A DNA stretch of 64,000 bases from Hungateiclostridiaceae bacterium UBA1305 (GCA_002307275.1 DBTX01000072.1:43637-107636), one strand, 5' to 3'; counted from the stretch's first letter, positions 35,937 to 44,868 are shown. Numbers and translations: made by a program. The notes: generated by a model from the sequence alone, not told the origin.

Positions 35937-36665
35937 TCATCCCCCTTCTCCAGGCTGGCCGTTGACTGCGTCAACTGCTCGCCCATGTGTCCGGGTCCGG
36001 TGAGGCTGACAAAAGAGCTTGCCGGAGGAATCGATGCATGCGAACAGTAAATCGCCGGGACTTGAATATTGTTGTTTGCGGAGTTCCTTTACAAGCCACT
36101 GTCTGTCTTTGCCAGCGGTCTTAAGATTGTCATCCATTACTTTTCCATCGATAATCACATCTATGGTGATTCCTTCATAATCTGTTTTGATACTCATGTC
36201 CTGAGGATTTAAAGGGCGCTTCTGAGATTTGGGTATTACGCTCACCTGGCCGTTTGTCTCAAGTATTGCATATTCGACATCTTCTATGTTTGGAAAATTT
36301 TTGATTCTGAGCTGTTCAAGAAGATCATTGAGGGTATATAGTTCCTTCCGTAACTCTTCTTCGTTTATTTTACCCTTTTCGATCAGAATGGCAGGTCTTC
36401 CGCAAAATAAAGCACGTGTGCGCATACTTTTCAAGGAGAGCAATGACATAAGAAGCTGTGCAACGAGCAGTGTCAGTATTGGTATAATGCCGTTTATGAG
36501 CGGTATACCGGTATTTTGCATCGGAACAGCGGCAAGCTCGGATATCATGATGGCGATTGCCAGTTCAAAAGGCTGCAGCTGTCCGATCTGTCTTTTTCCC
36601 ATGATGCGCATCGTAATCACTACTATTATGTAAAGAACAAGTGCCCTGACAAAAACAACCAGCAT
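35937..36665 (-). CDS. YetF/DUF421 family membrane protein with repeat-derived C-terminus
   Basis: 242 residues. Three N-terminal membrane helices, with the typical MRIMGKRQIGQLQPFELAI segment between the first two, precede the cytoplasmic YetF domain (RPAILIEKGKINEEELRKEL, LRIKNFPNIEDVEYAILE, RQWLVKELRKQQ). The family is spore-associated in bacilli. The last 16 residues (HGRAVDAVNGQP and on) are encoded by a 35-bp repeat found again at 42070, so the natural C-terminus was probably replaced or extended. Confidence 0.85.
   Translation of the reverse strand: MLVVFVRALVLYIIVVITMRIMGKRQIGQLQPFELAIAIMISELAAVPMQNTGIPLINGIIPILTLLVAQLLMSLLSLKSMRTRALFCGRPAILIEKGKINEEELRKELYTLNDLLEQLRIKNFPNIEDVEYAILETNGQVSVIPKSQKRPLNPQDMSIKTDYEGITIDVIIDGKVMDDNLKTAGKDRQWLVKELRKQQYSSPGDLLFACIDSSGKLFCQPHRTRTHGRAVDAVNGQPGEGG
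35953..35987 (-). repeat. 35-bp dispersed repeat, copy inside the YetF-like gene
   Basis: On the minus strand it begins CATGGGCGAGCAGTTGACG and ends CAGTCAACGGCCAGCC. It has an internal inverted repeat GTTGAC/GTCAAC. It matches 42070-42104 at 33 of 35 positions. Confidence 0.85.
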
Positions 36666-36830
36666 TCATTCACATCCTTTTTTGAGAAAATGCAAAAAGT
36701 ATCGGAACAGCAAATTATTCTTTACAACATAAAAATAACTATGCAAAAAATATTATATCTATTGGCAGAGCAAATGTTATAATTATGAAAAAGACTAGCA
36801 GGGTATTGAAGGATTGGGGAGATATGAAAG

Positions 36831-37445
36831 ATGAATATTATTATCATTGGCTGCGGTAAGGTCGGTTCAAAGTTTGCGCAGATTTTATCGGAGGATGGTC
36901 ATGATGTCGTTATTGTTGATAATGACAAAAATGCATTTAAACTGTTGAATCATGATTTCAACGGTTTAACAGTAGCAGGAGTGCCGATTGACCAGGACGT
37001 TTTAAAACAGGCCGGAATAGAAAATGCAGATGCTTTTGCGGCTGTAACTCCGGATGATAACGTAAATATTATGGCATGCCAGGTTGCCAAAGAAATATTC
37101 AAAGTGCCGCGTGTCATCGCAAGGATATACAATCCGGAACGTGAACATGTTTTCCATCATTTCGGGCTGGAAACGATATGCCCAACAAACCTGACTGTAG
37201 ATGTGATGCGGACAAAAATTACTGGAGAATCGGATTCATCCCATCATACAGTAGCCGGAGAAGCCTTTACTTTCAAAAGGGAATCAGTGGGTAGGGAGGT
37301 TGAGGGAAAAAAGCTGAGTGCTGTCAAAACAAAAAGGGATTGCAGTGTTTTCGGTGTTATACAAAATGGAGTGTTTGTTTTCGCCAACTCAGGAATCAGA
37401 CTGGGCAGAGGGGATATACTGATAGTTGCGTATCAAACGCATTAG
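36831..37445 (+). CDS. KtrA/TrkA-type potassium channel regulatory subunit (first)
   Basis: 204 residues. The RCK N-terminal Rossmann domain has GCGKVG and acidic VDND at the end of strand 2, for NAD(H) or ATP binding. A C-terminal TrkA-C domain covers about 130-204. It gates a KtrB/TrkH pore. A second, related gene follows 94 bases later, and the KtrB gene converges from the other side. Confidence 0.9.
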   Translation: MNIIIIGCGKVGSKFAQILSEDGHDVVIVDNDKNAFKLLNHDFNGLTVAGVPIDQDVLKQAGIENADAFAAVTPDDNVNIMACQVAKEIFKVPRVIARIYNPEREHVFHHFGLETICPTNLTVDVMRTKITGESDSSHHTVAGEAFTFKRESVGREVEGKKLSAVKTKRDCSVFGVIQNGVFVFANSGIRLGRGDILIVAYQTH

Positions 37446-37539
37446 TTAATATCGCAGCCAAGCTGCAAGCCTTTGGAGCGTGAATATCGCTGCAATGGGC
37501 TTTAAATTATTACAGCAGTTTCAAAGGGAGAGAACTTTT

Positions 37540-38199
37540 ATGTATATTATAATTGTTGGCGGCGGCAAGGTTGGCTATTATCTCACAAAAACACTTTTGT
37601 CGTACAAGCATAGAGTAGTGGTTATCGAACCGCAAAAGGAGCTATGCGAAAAGCTGGCCAATCAGCTTAATGTAACTGTTTGCAACGGTGATGGCACAAC
37701 GATAGAAAAGCTTGAGGAAGTTGACGCATCAGAGGCTGATGTTCTCATTGCCGTGACTGGAAGAGATGAGGACAATCTAATTGCCTGTCAGCTTGCAAAA
37801 TCCAATTTTGGTATTAGAAGAACCATTTCACGGGTAAATAACCCGAAAAATATTGAGGTGTTTGAAAAACTGGGGGTTGATACTGCAGTCAGCAGTACTT
37901 CCATAATAGCCGACATGATTGAACAGGAAGTGGATTATTCAGGCATTAAAACATTGATGATGCTCAAAGATGGAAAAATTACGCTGAGTGAAATTGAAGT
38001 GATGGAAGGGTCTCCTGTTTGTGATAAAAGTCTGAAGGATATCAATCTCCCGAAGGAAAGCATCCTTGTCTCAGTCATAAGAGATGAAGCAGTCATCATT
38101 CCGAACGGATTAACCGTACTGCAAAAGGATGACTATGTCATTGCAGTGACATCAAAGGAAAACCAAAAAAAATTGATTGCATTTTTTACAAAACCTTAG
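37540..38199 (+). CDS. KtrA/TrkA-type potassium channel regulatory subunit (second)
   Basis: 219 residues with RCK domain GGGKVGYYL and VIEPQ at the ribose-binding position, then a TrkA-C domain (LSEIEVMEGSPVCDKSLKDINLP). ATG 37540 lies 9 bases after AAGGGAG; the longer frame from GTG 37480 is unlikely. Its ribose-binding residues differ from the first copy (IEP versus VDN), so the two may bind different nucleotides or gate different pores. Confidence 0.9.
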   Translation: MYIIIVGGGKVGYYLTKTLLSYKHRVVVIEPQKELCEKLANQLNVTVCNGDGTTIEKLEEVDASEADVLIAVTGRDEDNLIACQLAKSNFGIRRTISRVNNPKNIEVFEKLGVDTAVSSTSIIADMIEQEVDYSGIKTLMMLKDGKITLSEIEVMEGSPVCDKSLKDINLPKESILVSVIRDEAVIIPNGLTVLQKDDYVIAVTSKENQKKLIAFFTKP

Positions 38200-38267
38200 T
38201 ATGCAGGCTGTCAGCTTTTGAACTGCTTTTAGATGGTACAGACCACTGGGAGCCTGCTCGGAAACTC

Positions 38268-39644
38268 CTAGCCTACAATGACTCTGCCCTCAGGATATAT
38301 GATATCGGAACTGCTTTTATGGCTTCGTATCGCAAGTGCAAGTGCAAAAGAGACAGGACCTACTCTTCCGAGGAACATCATCAGGATCAGCAGGAGCTTG
38401 CTTACTGTATGAAGTCCGGGTGTAAGACCGGTAGTCAGTCCGACCGTACCGAACGCTGAGGTTGCTTCAAGTAGTATGCTAAGCATGGGCTTGCTTTCTA
38501 TCATAAGCATAATAATGGATACCACCACTACAAGGAAAGCACTGAGACCCAGAATTGCAAGAGCTTTGCTTACTGTCTGAAAGGAAACCCGACTTTTAAA
38601 AACAATGGTTTCATCTGAGCCCCTTATCTGCGAAATCACAGCAAACAGAAGGATTCCGAAGGTGGTGACCTTGATACCGCCGGCAGTAGAACCGGGAGCT
38701 GCGCCTATGAACATGAGAAGGACGGTCAGAAATTTGGATGTTTCATGCAACTTGTTGATATCTACCGTATTATAGCCGGCAGTTCTCGGAGTCACGGATT
38801 GGAAAATGGAAGCATTTATTTTCCCGGCAGTGTCCAGACCGCCCATTGTTGCAGGATTACCCGATTCAAAAACAAAAAACAAAATTGCTCCAAATAGGAT
38901 CAAAAATGCGGTTATTGTTAAAACAAGCTTGGTATGCAGCATAAGTGATCTGGTTTTCCTGTAATCGAACAGATCCTTCCAGACTATGAAGCCCAAGCCC
39001 CCGATGATGATCAATAATGCAATCGTATATAGTACAACAGGGTCATTATTGTACTGTGTAAGACTAATAAATTTACCGGCTCCTGAAATACTCATCAAAT
39101 CGAAGCCGGCATTGCAAAACGCCGATATGGCATGGAATACGCCCAGGTAGAAGCCTTCCAAACCATATTGTGGAACAAAGCGTGTTGAAAGAATCAAAGC
39201 GCCGGCAGCTTCAATACTAAGGGTTACAAGCACAACTGTTTTGACTAGTTTCATGATTCCTTCAAACGTAAAATAATTAATGGACTCCTGCGCCAGGATC
39301 ATGTTCCTGAGCCTCATCCTGCGACCAAGCAGAGCGGAGAAAAACGTAGTCAAGGTAATGATTCCAAGTCCTCCTGCCTGTATCAGGGATAATATGACAA
39401 TTTGTCCGAATAATGACCAGTGCAGGTAGGTATCAACAACGACAAGCCCTGTAACACATGTGGCGGAGGTTGCTGTAAACAATGCCTCAACAAAGCCGGC
39501 TCCGGTTCCATCCCGCGATGCTGCAGGCAGGCAAAGCAACAAAGTGCCCGCAGCAATAAGAAAGAAGAAGCTTAATACGATAACCGATGTCGGCTTTAGT
39601 CCAATTAATCTTTTCTTATGACTTTCATTCATACTATTTCGCAT
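38268..39644 (-). CDS. KtrB/TrkH potassium uptake pore subunit
   Basis: 458-residue membrane protein with four M1-P-M2 repeats. The four selectivity-filter glycines are in TCVTGL, FCNAGF, RTAGYN and GTVGLT. This is the ion path partner of the KtrA-like subunits encoded convergently. AGGGG precedes ATG 39644. An ArsB/NhaD-type permease lies 25 bases upstream on the same strand, probably in one operon. Confidence 0.93.
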   Translation of the reverse strand: MRNSMNESHKKRLIGLKPTSVIVLSFFFLIAAGTLLLCLPAASRDGTGAGFVEALFTATSATCVTGLVVVDTYLHWSLFGQIVILSLIQAGGLGIITLTTFFSALLGRRMRLRNMILAQESINYFTFEGIMKLVKTVVLVTLSIEAAGALILSTRFVPQYGLEGFYLGVFHAISAFCNAGFDLMSISGAGKFISLTQYNNDPVVLYTIALLIIIGGLGFIVWKDLFDYRKTRSLMLHTKLVLTITAFLILFGAILFFVFESGNPATMGGLDTAGKINASIFQSVTPRTAGYNTVDINKLHETSKFLTVLLMFIGAAPGSTAGGIKVTTFGILLFAVISQIRGSDETIVFKSRVSFQTVSKALAILGLSAFLVVVVSIIMLMIESKPMLSILLEATSAFGTVGLTTGLTPGLHTVSKLLLILMMFLGRVGPVSFALALAIRSHKSSSDIIYPEGRVIVG

Positions 39645-39669
39645 AGCTGGATACCCCTGTCTTTAATAA

Positions 39670-40947
39670 TTATACGTAAAACAGCAGCAGATAAACCGTT
39701 GCGATAGCTACAGTAATCAGCATTAAAGGAAAACAGATCTTAAAATAGGCAATGAAGCTGATTTTATGACCGTTGTCTTCCGCCATGCCTGAAGCTACAA
39801 CATTTGCACTGGCGCCGATTATCGTTCCATTGCCTCCAAGGCAGGCACCCAGAGAAAGAGCCCACCAGAGAGGCCCGAGGGCAATCCCGCTTATGGAACC
39901 GATATCCTTTAACAGCGGGATCATGGTAGCTGTAAATGGGATATTGTCTACAAATGCGGAGAGTATTGCTGAAAACCAAAGAATAGACATGGTAAGCAAT
40001 AAAAGGTTGTCTCCGGCAATGTTATAGATGCCGTTTGCAATAAATTCGAGAACACCGGCTTGTTCTATTCCGCCGACAAGCATGAAAAGCCCGGCAAAAA
40101 AGAATATTGTTTTCCATTCCACTTCCTTGAGTATCTTTTCTGATTTCATGCCCGATACCAGCAGCAACAGAACTGCGCCGGAAATGGCAATCGTGGAAGA
40201 TTCAAAGCCGAGGCTGCCGTGCAGTACGAAGCCGATCACTGTAAGTCCGAGAACGATAAGACATTTGATCAACAGACGTTTATCCTTGATGGCATCATTT
40301 TCGTTCATTTTCAACACTTTTTCCTTATATTCCGGTTTTGTATGAAAGTTCTTTCTGTAGATGAATGCAAATGCAAGGGTGGAGACTGCCAGAATGACAA
40401 TACAAATCGGTGCCGTATTGAAAATGAAATCCATGAAGCCAAGGTTGGTGCTGCTTCCGATCATAATGTTCGGAGGATCACCGATCAATGTGGCTGTACC
40501 GCCGATATTTGAGGCAAAGACCTGTGAGATGATGAAAGGCACAAATTTGAGCCTGAGTTCTTTGCATATGTCAATCGTTATTGGAAGAATGAGAAGAATA
40601 GTGGTGACATTGTCCAGAAACGCCGAGAACACCGCTGTAATCAAGGATAATAAAATCAATAGTCGGATCGGGTCTGCTTTTGAGATTTTGACAGCTTTAA
40701 TGGCTAGATACTCGAATACGCCGGAATGTTTTGTGATCATGACAATAACCATCATACTGATCAGCAAGCCCAGGGTATTATAATCAATAGCTTCGAAGGC
40801 ATTTTCCTGATTGAGCAGGCCAACAAGTACCATTGCTGTTCCGCCGCCGAGCGCTACAATAACGCGGTCAATTTTATCAGTTACGATTATGATGTAAGAG
40901 ATAATGAATATAGCTGATGAAAGGATCATTTGCGTGGTAAACTCCAT
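39670..40947 (-). CDS. ArsB/NhaD-family ion transporter
   Basis: 425 residues and about eleven to twelve membrane helices of the ion transporter superfamily (ArsB, NhaD, P-protein). Typical segments are AFLDNVTTILLILPI and its repeat AFVDNIPFTATMIPL, together with GGTATLIGDPPNIMIG. Substrate may be Na+/H+, arsenite or a carboxylate; linkage to ktrB favours monovalent cation homeostasis (inference). AAGGAGG precedes the start. Confidence 0.85.
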   Translation of the reverse strand: MEFTTQMILSSAIFIISYIIIVTDKIDRVIVALGGGTAMVLVGLLNQENAFEAIDYNTLGLLISMMVIVMITKHSGVFEYLAIKAVKISKADPIRLLILLSLITAVFSAFLDNVTTILLILPITIDICKELRLKFVPFIISQVFASNIGGTATLIGDPPNIMIGSSTNLGFMDFIFNTAPICIVILAVSTLAFAFIYRKNFHTKPEYKEKVLKMNENDAIKDKRLLIKCLIVLGLTVIGFVLHGSLGFESSTIAISGAVLLLLVSGMKSEKILKEVEWKTIFFFAGLFMLVGGIEQAGVLEFIANGIYNIAGDNLLLLTMSILWFSAILSAFVDNIPFTATMIPLLKDIGSISGIALGPLWWALSLGACLGGNGTIIGASANVVASGMAEDNGHKISFIAYFKICFPLMLITVAIATVYLLLFYV

Positions 40948-41136
40948 TTTGTCCTCCTTAAGGGCAGATCATATTTTTCAAATATTATATCATATAGTTT
41001 CTTGTTTTGCTGTAAATTGAAAATGCTTATGGTGAAATAATAAAAATTGTTTGTTATCCAATCAGCTTTAAATATTGGAATATTAAGCATTAAAATGTGC
41101 AAGCTATACGGAGTAATAATTAAAAGGAGGGATAAT

Positions 41137-41334
41137 ATGGCTTTAACATCAAAGGAATTGATGCTGTTACAGGACAACATCAAAATGACTGAGAATTCAG
41201 TTAAATTCATCCAGTTTTGTGCTGAAACAGCTACCGACGCACAAGTAAAGGGCTTGTGCCAGAGCATGGCAAAGGAACATCAGGATGATCTGAATACCTT
41301 GATCAAACACATTAATACTACAGCAGTCCAATAA
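41137..41334 (+). CDS. Small CotF-like spore coat protein
   Basis: 65 residues from ATG 41137, with GGAGGG just upstream; the longer frame from 41047 is not supported. Helical sequence (LMLLQDNIKMTENSVKF, QSMAKEHQDDLNTLIKHI) resembles half of a ferritin-like CotF unit. It is paired with the next gene 12 bases downstream, as commonly seen in clostridia. Confidence 0.7.
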   Translation: MALTSKELMLLQDNIKMTENSVKFIQFCAETATDAQVKGLCQSMAKEHQDDLNTLIKHINTTAVQ

Positions 41335-41346
41335 GGAGGGATATGG

Positions 41347-41622
41347 ATGAAAAGCTTTGGTGATAAGGAAATTACTACTGTACTTTTGGATGAGCATAAG
41401 CTTTGTGCTTCTTCATTGACAAATCTCATTCTTGAAAGCTCCAACCAGAGCCTGAGGAATGATGCAGCTGGACTTTTGAACAGAACGTTCCAGCATCAAA
41501 AGAATATTTTCGATCTGATGACACAAAAGGGCTGGTATACGACACAGGCAGCAAGTCAACAGGATATAAGCAGCGCAAAACAGGATGTCAGCAAAATTCA
41601 AACATCCTCAAGTTTTATGTAA
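41347..41622 (+). CDS. CotF-family spore coat protein
   Basis: 91 residues with Coat F signature elements: DEHKLCASSLTNLILESS, RNDAAGLLNRTFQHQKNIFDLM and a GWYTTQAASQQDI tail. GGAGGGATATGG precedes the start. Probably expressed in the mother cell and co-transcribed with the preceding gene; a long terminator follows. Confidence 0.8.
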   Translation: MKSFGDKEITTVLLDEHKLCASSLTNLILESSNQSLRNDAAGLLNRTFQHQKNIFDLMTQKGWYTTQAASQQDISSAKQDVSKIQTSSSFM

Positions 41623-41627
41623 CATTT

Positions 41628-41680
41628 AAAGTAAAACAAAACAGCAGGCAGATGATCCGCCTGCTGTTTTGTTTTACTTT
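41628..41680. terminator. Long perfect bidirectional terminator
   Basis: About 22-bp perfect stem starting AAAGTAAAACAAAACAGCAG, loop AGATGATCC, then its complement ending in TTTTACTTT. It terminates the coat genes and the convergent SASP gene. Confidence 0.93.
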
Positions 41681-41714
41681 ATCGTACAACACTTATTTCT
41701 TATCAGTTTCGTAA

Positions 41715-41888
41715 TTACTTAGTTCCGTTGTAAGATTCAAATACCTTTTTAACGATATTACCGCCGATCTTGCCAGCATCCCTGGATGCGATGTCTCCGT
41801 TGTAACCCTGTTTCAGATTGACACCTACCTGGTTGGCAATTTCGTATTTCAACTTATTGAACGAAGTATTGTTGTTGCTTTTTGACAT
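41715..41888 (-). CDS. Small acid-soluble spore protein, alpha/beta type
   Basis: 57-residue protein, short enough to be missed by length cut-offs. Translation starts MSKSNNNTSFNKLKYEIANQ and contains QVGVNLKQGYNGDIASRDAGK (split here by family as YEIANQVGV and GYNGDI.SRDAG), then IGGNIVKKVFE. These are the DNA-binding conserved blocks of alpha/beta SASPs, which protect spore DNA. GGAGGTGAT stands 4 bases before ATG. Slightly shorter than the usual 60-75 residues. Confidence 0.93.
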   Translation of the reverse strand: MSKSNNNTSFNKLKYEIANQVGVNLKQGYNGDIASRDAGKIGGNIVKKVFESYNGTK

Positions 41889-41934
41889 TTTATCACCTCC
41901 TCAATGATTATTGTGTCAAAAAAGAGTTACTTTA

Positions 41935-41963
41935 TTACATGAAAGATATGGCTGCAATTATTC
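41935..41963 (-). promoter_or_regulatory. Candidate SigG promoter of the SASP gene
   Basis: Minus strand: GAATA, 17 bases, CATGTAA, close to the SigG consensus (GHATR and CATNHTA, one mismatch), about 47 bases before the start codon. Confidence 0.4.
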
Positions 41964-42069
41964 TGTAATTATTTTGTATTTTGCATTATTTTATGTAGAC
42001 TTCGATTTTTCTATATGATATACTTTGAAACGAAATTGGATGACAGTGACTTTTAAATTAGTCAGGATG

Positions 42070-42104
42070 CATGGGCGAGCAGTTGACGAAGTCAACGACC
42101 AGCC
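42070..42104 (+). repeat. 35-bp dispersed repeat, copy in the uracil permease leader
   Basis: Begins CATGGGCGAGCAGTTGACG, ends AAGTCAACGACCAGCC; 33 of 35 bases match the copy at 35953-35987. Its 3' end runs into the PyrR-like site. Confidence 0.85.
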
Positions 42105-42184
42105 CCCCTAAGAGGCTAGTAAAGGTTTTTTTGTGCAATTGTACGATTGTGCTTCTTACTACCCAGGTAAGAAGTTCTTTTATT
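42101..42184 (+). promoter_or_regulatory. Probable PyrR-type attenuator of the uracil permease
   Basis: AGAGGCTAGTAAAGG (42111-42125) resembles the PyrR RNA-binding loop (AGAGGCT-G-AAGG). A terminator CTTCTTAC/GTAAGAAG with TTCTTTTATT follows at 42151-42184. In Firmicutes, PyrR with UMP favours such a terminator and shuts off pyrimidine uptake genes. The gene identity downstream agrees. The upstream half (TCC before AGAGG) is imperfect. Confidence 0.5.
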
Positions 42185-42282
42185 ATATTATCCGTGATCC
42201 CAGTTCTTTTTTGAAGGATCTATCGATGTACGAACAGCGATGGTGCTGTTTTACATAAATACAGATTGGGAGGAAGATATCA

Positions 42283-43662
42283 ATGCAAAGGAAGATCATT
42301 CAAGTCGAAGAAAAGGTTCCAATTCTTCAAGGTCTGCCGCTCAGCTTTCAACATTTGTTCGCAATGTTCGGAGCATCGGTGCTTGTACCGTTTTTGTTCA
42401 ATAACGCAGCCCAGGTTCATTTCGCAGAAAAAGTACTAATGACAACAATGCAAAAACTAACTCCGGAACAGTTGACACAGGTACAGGCAATTCAGGTGAT
42501 AGATCCATCGCTTGTGTTACTGATGAACGGTATCGGCACATTAATTTATCTGTTCCTTTGCAAAGGAAAAGCGCCGGCATTTCTTGGATCAAGCTTTGCT
42601 TTTCTGGCACCGGCATTTGCAGTCATTACAAGCTCAAAAGACTACAATGTCAATTTTTCAAAGGCATTGGGCGGGTTTATTTTATGCGGACTTATTTTTG
42701 CCATTACCGCAATCATTATTGGAAGAGTAGGTACGAAATGGCTGGATGTTGTTCTTCCTCCGGCAACGATGGGCCCGATCGTAGCATTGATAGGACTTGA
42801 ACTGGCAGGTACTGCTGCAAGCAACGCAGGACTTTTGCCTTCTGCGGAAGGTACCTTTAACACAACCAGTATCATCATTGCCCTTATTACATTAGCAGTC
42901 GTTGTATTCGGCAGTCTGCTGTTCAGGGGTTTTATGGGAATTATCCCGGTTCTTCTGGCGGTTATCATCGGATATATTGTGGCCTGGCTGATGGGTGCGG
43001 TTAATTTCACAGCTGTTGGCGCAGCAAACTGGCTTTCATTGCCTAAAATGGTCACGCCTACATTTGATATCAATGCAATGATGATTATTGCACCGGCGGC
43101 ACTCGTAGTCATATCCGAGCATATAGGCCATCTGTTTGTAACGGGTAAGATCGTCGAGAGAGACCTGATAAAAGATCCAGGTCTTCACAGATCTCTGTTG
43201 GGAGACGGACTTTCAACGATGCTTTCCGGTTTCACCGGTTCCTGTCCGACAACTACTTATGGCGAAAACATGGGCGTCATGGCGGTTACCAGAGTATACA
43301 GCGTATGGGTAATAGGCGGAGCAGCCGTAATCTCGATCATAATAGCATTCATTGGGAAGCTGTCCGGCGTAATCCAGAGTATACCATCTGCAGTAATGGG
43401 CGGCATTACGATCCTGTTGTTCGGTATGATCGCTGCCTCAGGTATCAGAATGATTGTTGAAGCAAAGGTGGATTACAGCAAATCAAAAAATCTGATACTG
43501 ACTGCAGTAGTATTCATCGTCGGTCTCAGCGGGATATCAATAAACATCAATACAGTACCTCTTAAAGGTATGGCACTCGGAACAGTAGTTGGTATGTTGC
43601 TGAGCCTTGTATTCTATATTCTTGAGAAATTCAAGCTCACGAATGACATTGATGAAGAATAA
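42283..43662 (+). CDS. pyrP: Uracil permease (NCS2 family)
   Basis: 459-residue nucleobase:cation symporter with about fourteen helices. Family segments include LPLSFQHLFAMFGASVLVP, AFLGSSFAF, GLELAGTAASNAGL, the helix 8 substrate Glu in ISEHIGHLFV, and GSCPTTTYGENMG. This combination fits uracil transporters UraA/PyrP rather than xanthine permeases. GGGAGG precedes the start, and it is preceded by a PyrR-like leader. Confidence 0.92.
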   Translation: MQRKIIQVEEKVPILQGLPLSFQHLFAMFGASVLVPFLFNNAAQVHFAEKVLMTTMQKLTPEQLTQVQAIQVIDPSLVLLMNGIGTLIYLFLCKGKAPAFLGSSFAFLAPAFAVITSSKDYNVNFSKALGGFILCGLIFAITAIIIGRVGTKWLDVVLPPATMGPIVALIGLELAGTAASNAGLLPSAEGTFNTTSIIIALITLAVVVFGSLLFRGFMGIIPVLLAVIIGYIVAWLMGAVNFTAVGAANWLSLPKMVTPTFDINAMMIIAPAALVVISEHIGHLFVTGKIVERDLIKDPGLHRSLLGDGLSTMLSGFTGSCPTTTYGENMGVMAVTRVYSVWVIGGAAVISIIIAFIGKLSGVIQSIPSAVMGGITILLFGMIAASGIRMIVEAKVDYSKSKNLILTAVVFIVGLSGISININTVPLKGMALGTVVGMLLSLVFYILEKFKLTNDIDEE

Positions 43663-43673
43663 TCTATGATATT

Positions 43674-43714
43674 AAGAGGGGGACAGGTTCATATGAACCG
43701 TCCCCTTATTTTTT
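43674..43714 (+). terminator. Terminator of the uracil permease made from a GGGGAC palindrome
   Basis: GGGGAC-A-GGTTCAT pairs with ATGAACC-GTCCCC (one bulged A), followed by TTATTTTTT. The sequence is of the same type as the GGGGACGGTTC repeats at 15985-16130. Confidence 0.85.
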
Positions 43715-43726
43715 CAATAAAAATGG

Positions 43727-44854
43727 TTAATTATTGATGATGAAATTGACGATATCTTTGGCACTATTGGGATTACGAAAATTCACTTGCTTCTTTTTGA
43801 TATCGAGCAGCTTTTCATAGTTGTTTGCCAATAGACTGGCAACAACTTTTTTTAACGATGAAGCTTCGCTGCAAATCACACCCAGGCCGTATTTGACGGC
43901 ATATCCCGGATTACCCTCCTCCTGGCCGGGCAGCGCCCCTGTGATTACCATTGGAACATTGCACATGACTGCTTCCATCATGGTATTGGGACCGGCACGG
44001 ACAAATAGGATATCTGAGGTCAGCATAAGTGCCTGCACGTTTTCTGTATACCCCAGCACTTCGATCCTTTCAGGGTATTTTTCAAGCAAGGTGTGTTCCA
44101 GACGTCTTTTGAGAAGTCTGTTTCTGCCGCAAAGCAGCCTTACGCTGCAATCGAAATTTTTCAACAGGATCCTGGCAAGCCGGCTCATATTTCCAGAACC
44201 TTCGCCACCGCTCATGATCATGAATCTGAGCGGATTCTTCGGAAAATAATCTGCCTGTGAAGCATCGAAATAGTTTTTGCCGTCTGCGGACGTCAAATGG
44301 CTGTAGAACCGCTGCCTGACCGGAAATCCGAACACTCTGATCCGGTCTTCCGGCACACCGCTTTTCAGACAAGTTTCCCGGGCTTCTTCCGTCGGACATA
44401 TTGTGTACCTTGCCTTTGGATTGCACCATAGAGGTGAGATCGTCACAGGGTCGGCCACTACTGCGAAGAGTGGTATATTCACATTGATGCGCTCAAGGAT
44501 GTTTGTGATGGAGGCATTGTAATTAGGGTGGGTAGTGATGATCGCGTCCGGATTCATTTCATTCAGCAGCTTTACAAAACGGTCGAAAATGGTAGCCTCA
44601 CCCATCTCAATCATCAAAGAGGGTCTTCTTTCGGTGATATCCCATATCAGTTTCCAGGCTTCCTTGGATGTGCGGGTGATAGACCCGTACATTTTACCCA
44701 CTTGCAATCCGAGGACCCCACTTAATGAAAACCCTTCAATTACCTTGACGTTTATTTCCGGGTAATGGCGGAACTGCTCCAACATCGACTCCGTAATGCT
44801 TTTGTGCCCGGAGCCCGTTATATCCGATGAGATTATTAATATTTTCTTATACAT
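43727..44854 (-). CDS. MGDG-synthase-type glycosyltransferase (UgtP/MurG-like)
   Basis: 375 residues. The N-terminal MGDG_synth domain has ILIISSDITGSGHKSITESM and IITTHPNYNAS. The C-terminal GT-B donor domain has MSGGEGSGNMSRLA and VRAGPNTMMEAVMCNVPMVITGALPGQEEGN. Such enzymes add glucose or galactose to diacylglycerol to make glycolipids and teichoic acid anchors. ATG 44854 follows AAGGA; the frame continuing to 44965 runs into fapA. It follows fapA on the same strand by 14 bases. Confidence 0.87.
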   Translation of the reverse strand: MYKKILIISSDITGSGHKSITESMLEQFRHYPEINVKVIEGFSLSGVLGLQVGKMYGSITRTSKEAWKLIWDITERRPSLMIEMGEATIFDRFVKLLNEMNPDAIITTHPNYNASITNILERINVNIPLFAVVADPVTISPLWCNPKARYTICPTEEARETCLKSGVPEDRIRVFGFPVRQRFYSHLTSADGKNYFDASQADYFPKNPLRFMIMSGGEGSGNMSRLARILLKNFDCSVRLLCGRNRLLKRRLEHTLLEKYPERIEVLGYTENVQALMLTSDILFVRAGPNTMMEAVMCNVPMVITGALPGQEEGNPGYAVKYGLGVICSEASSLKKVVASLLANNYEKLLDIKKKQVNFRNPNSAKDIVNFIINN

Positions 44855-44868
44855 ATAGGTATCCTTTG

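Noticed and set aside
38203..38256. Inverted repeat GCAGGCT/AGCCTGC between ktrA and ktrB as terminator
   Set aside because: The loop is about 40 bases and no T-run follows.
36831..40947. Possible horizontally acquired ion-transport island
   Set aside because: Base composition and codon use look like the neighbours, and no mobility genes or attachment sites are visible.
41047..41136. Longer form of the first coat-like protein
   Set aside because: The upstream frame is AT-rich and lacks a binding site; GGAGGG points to ATG 41137.
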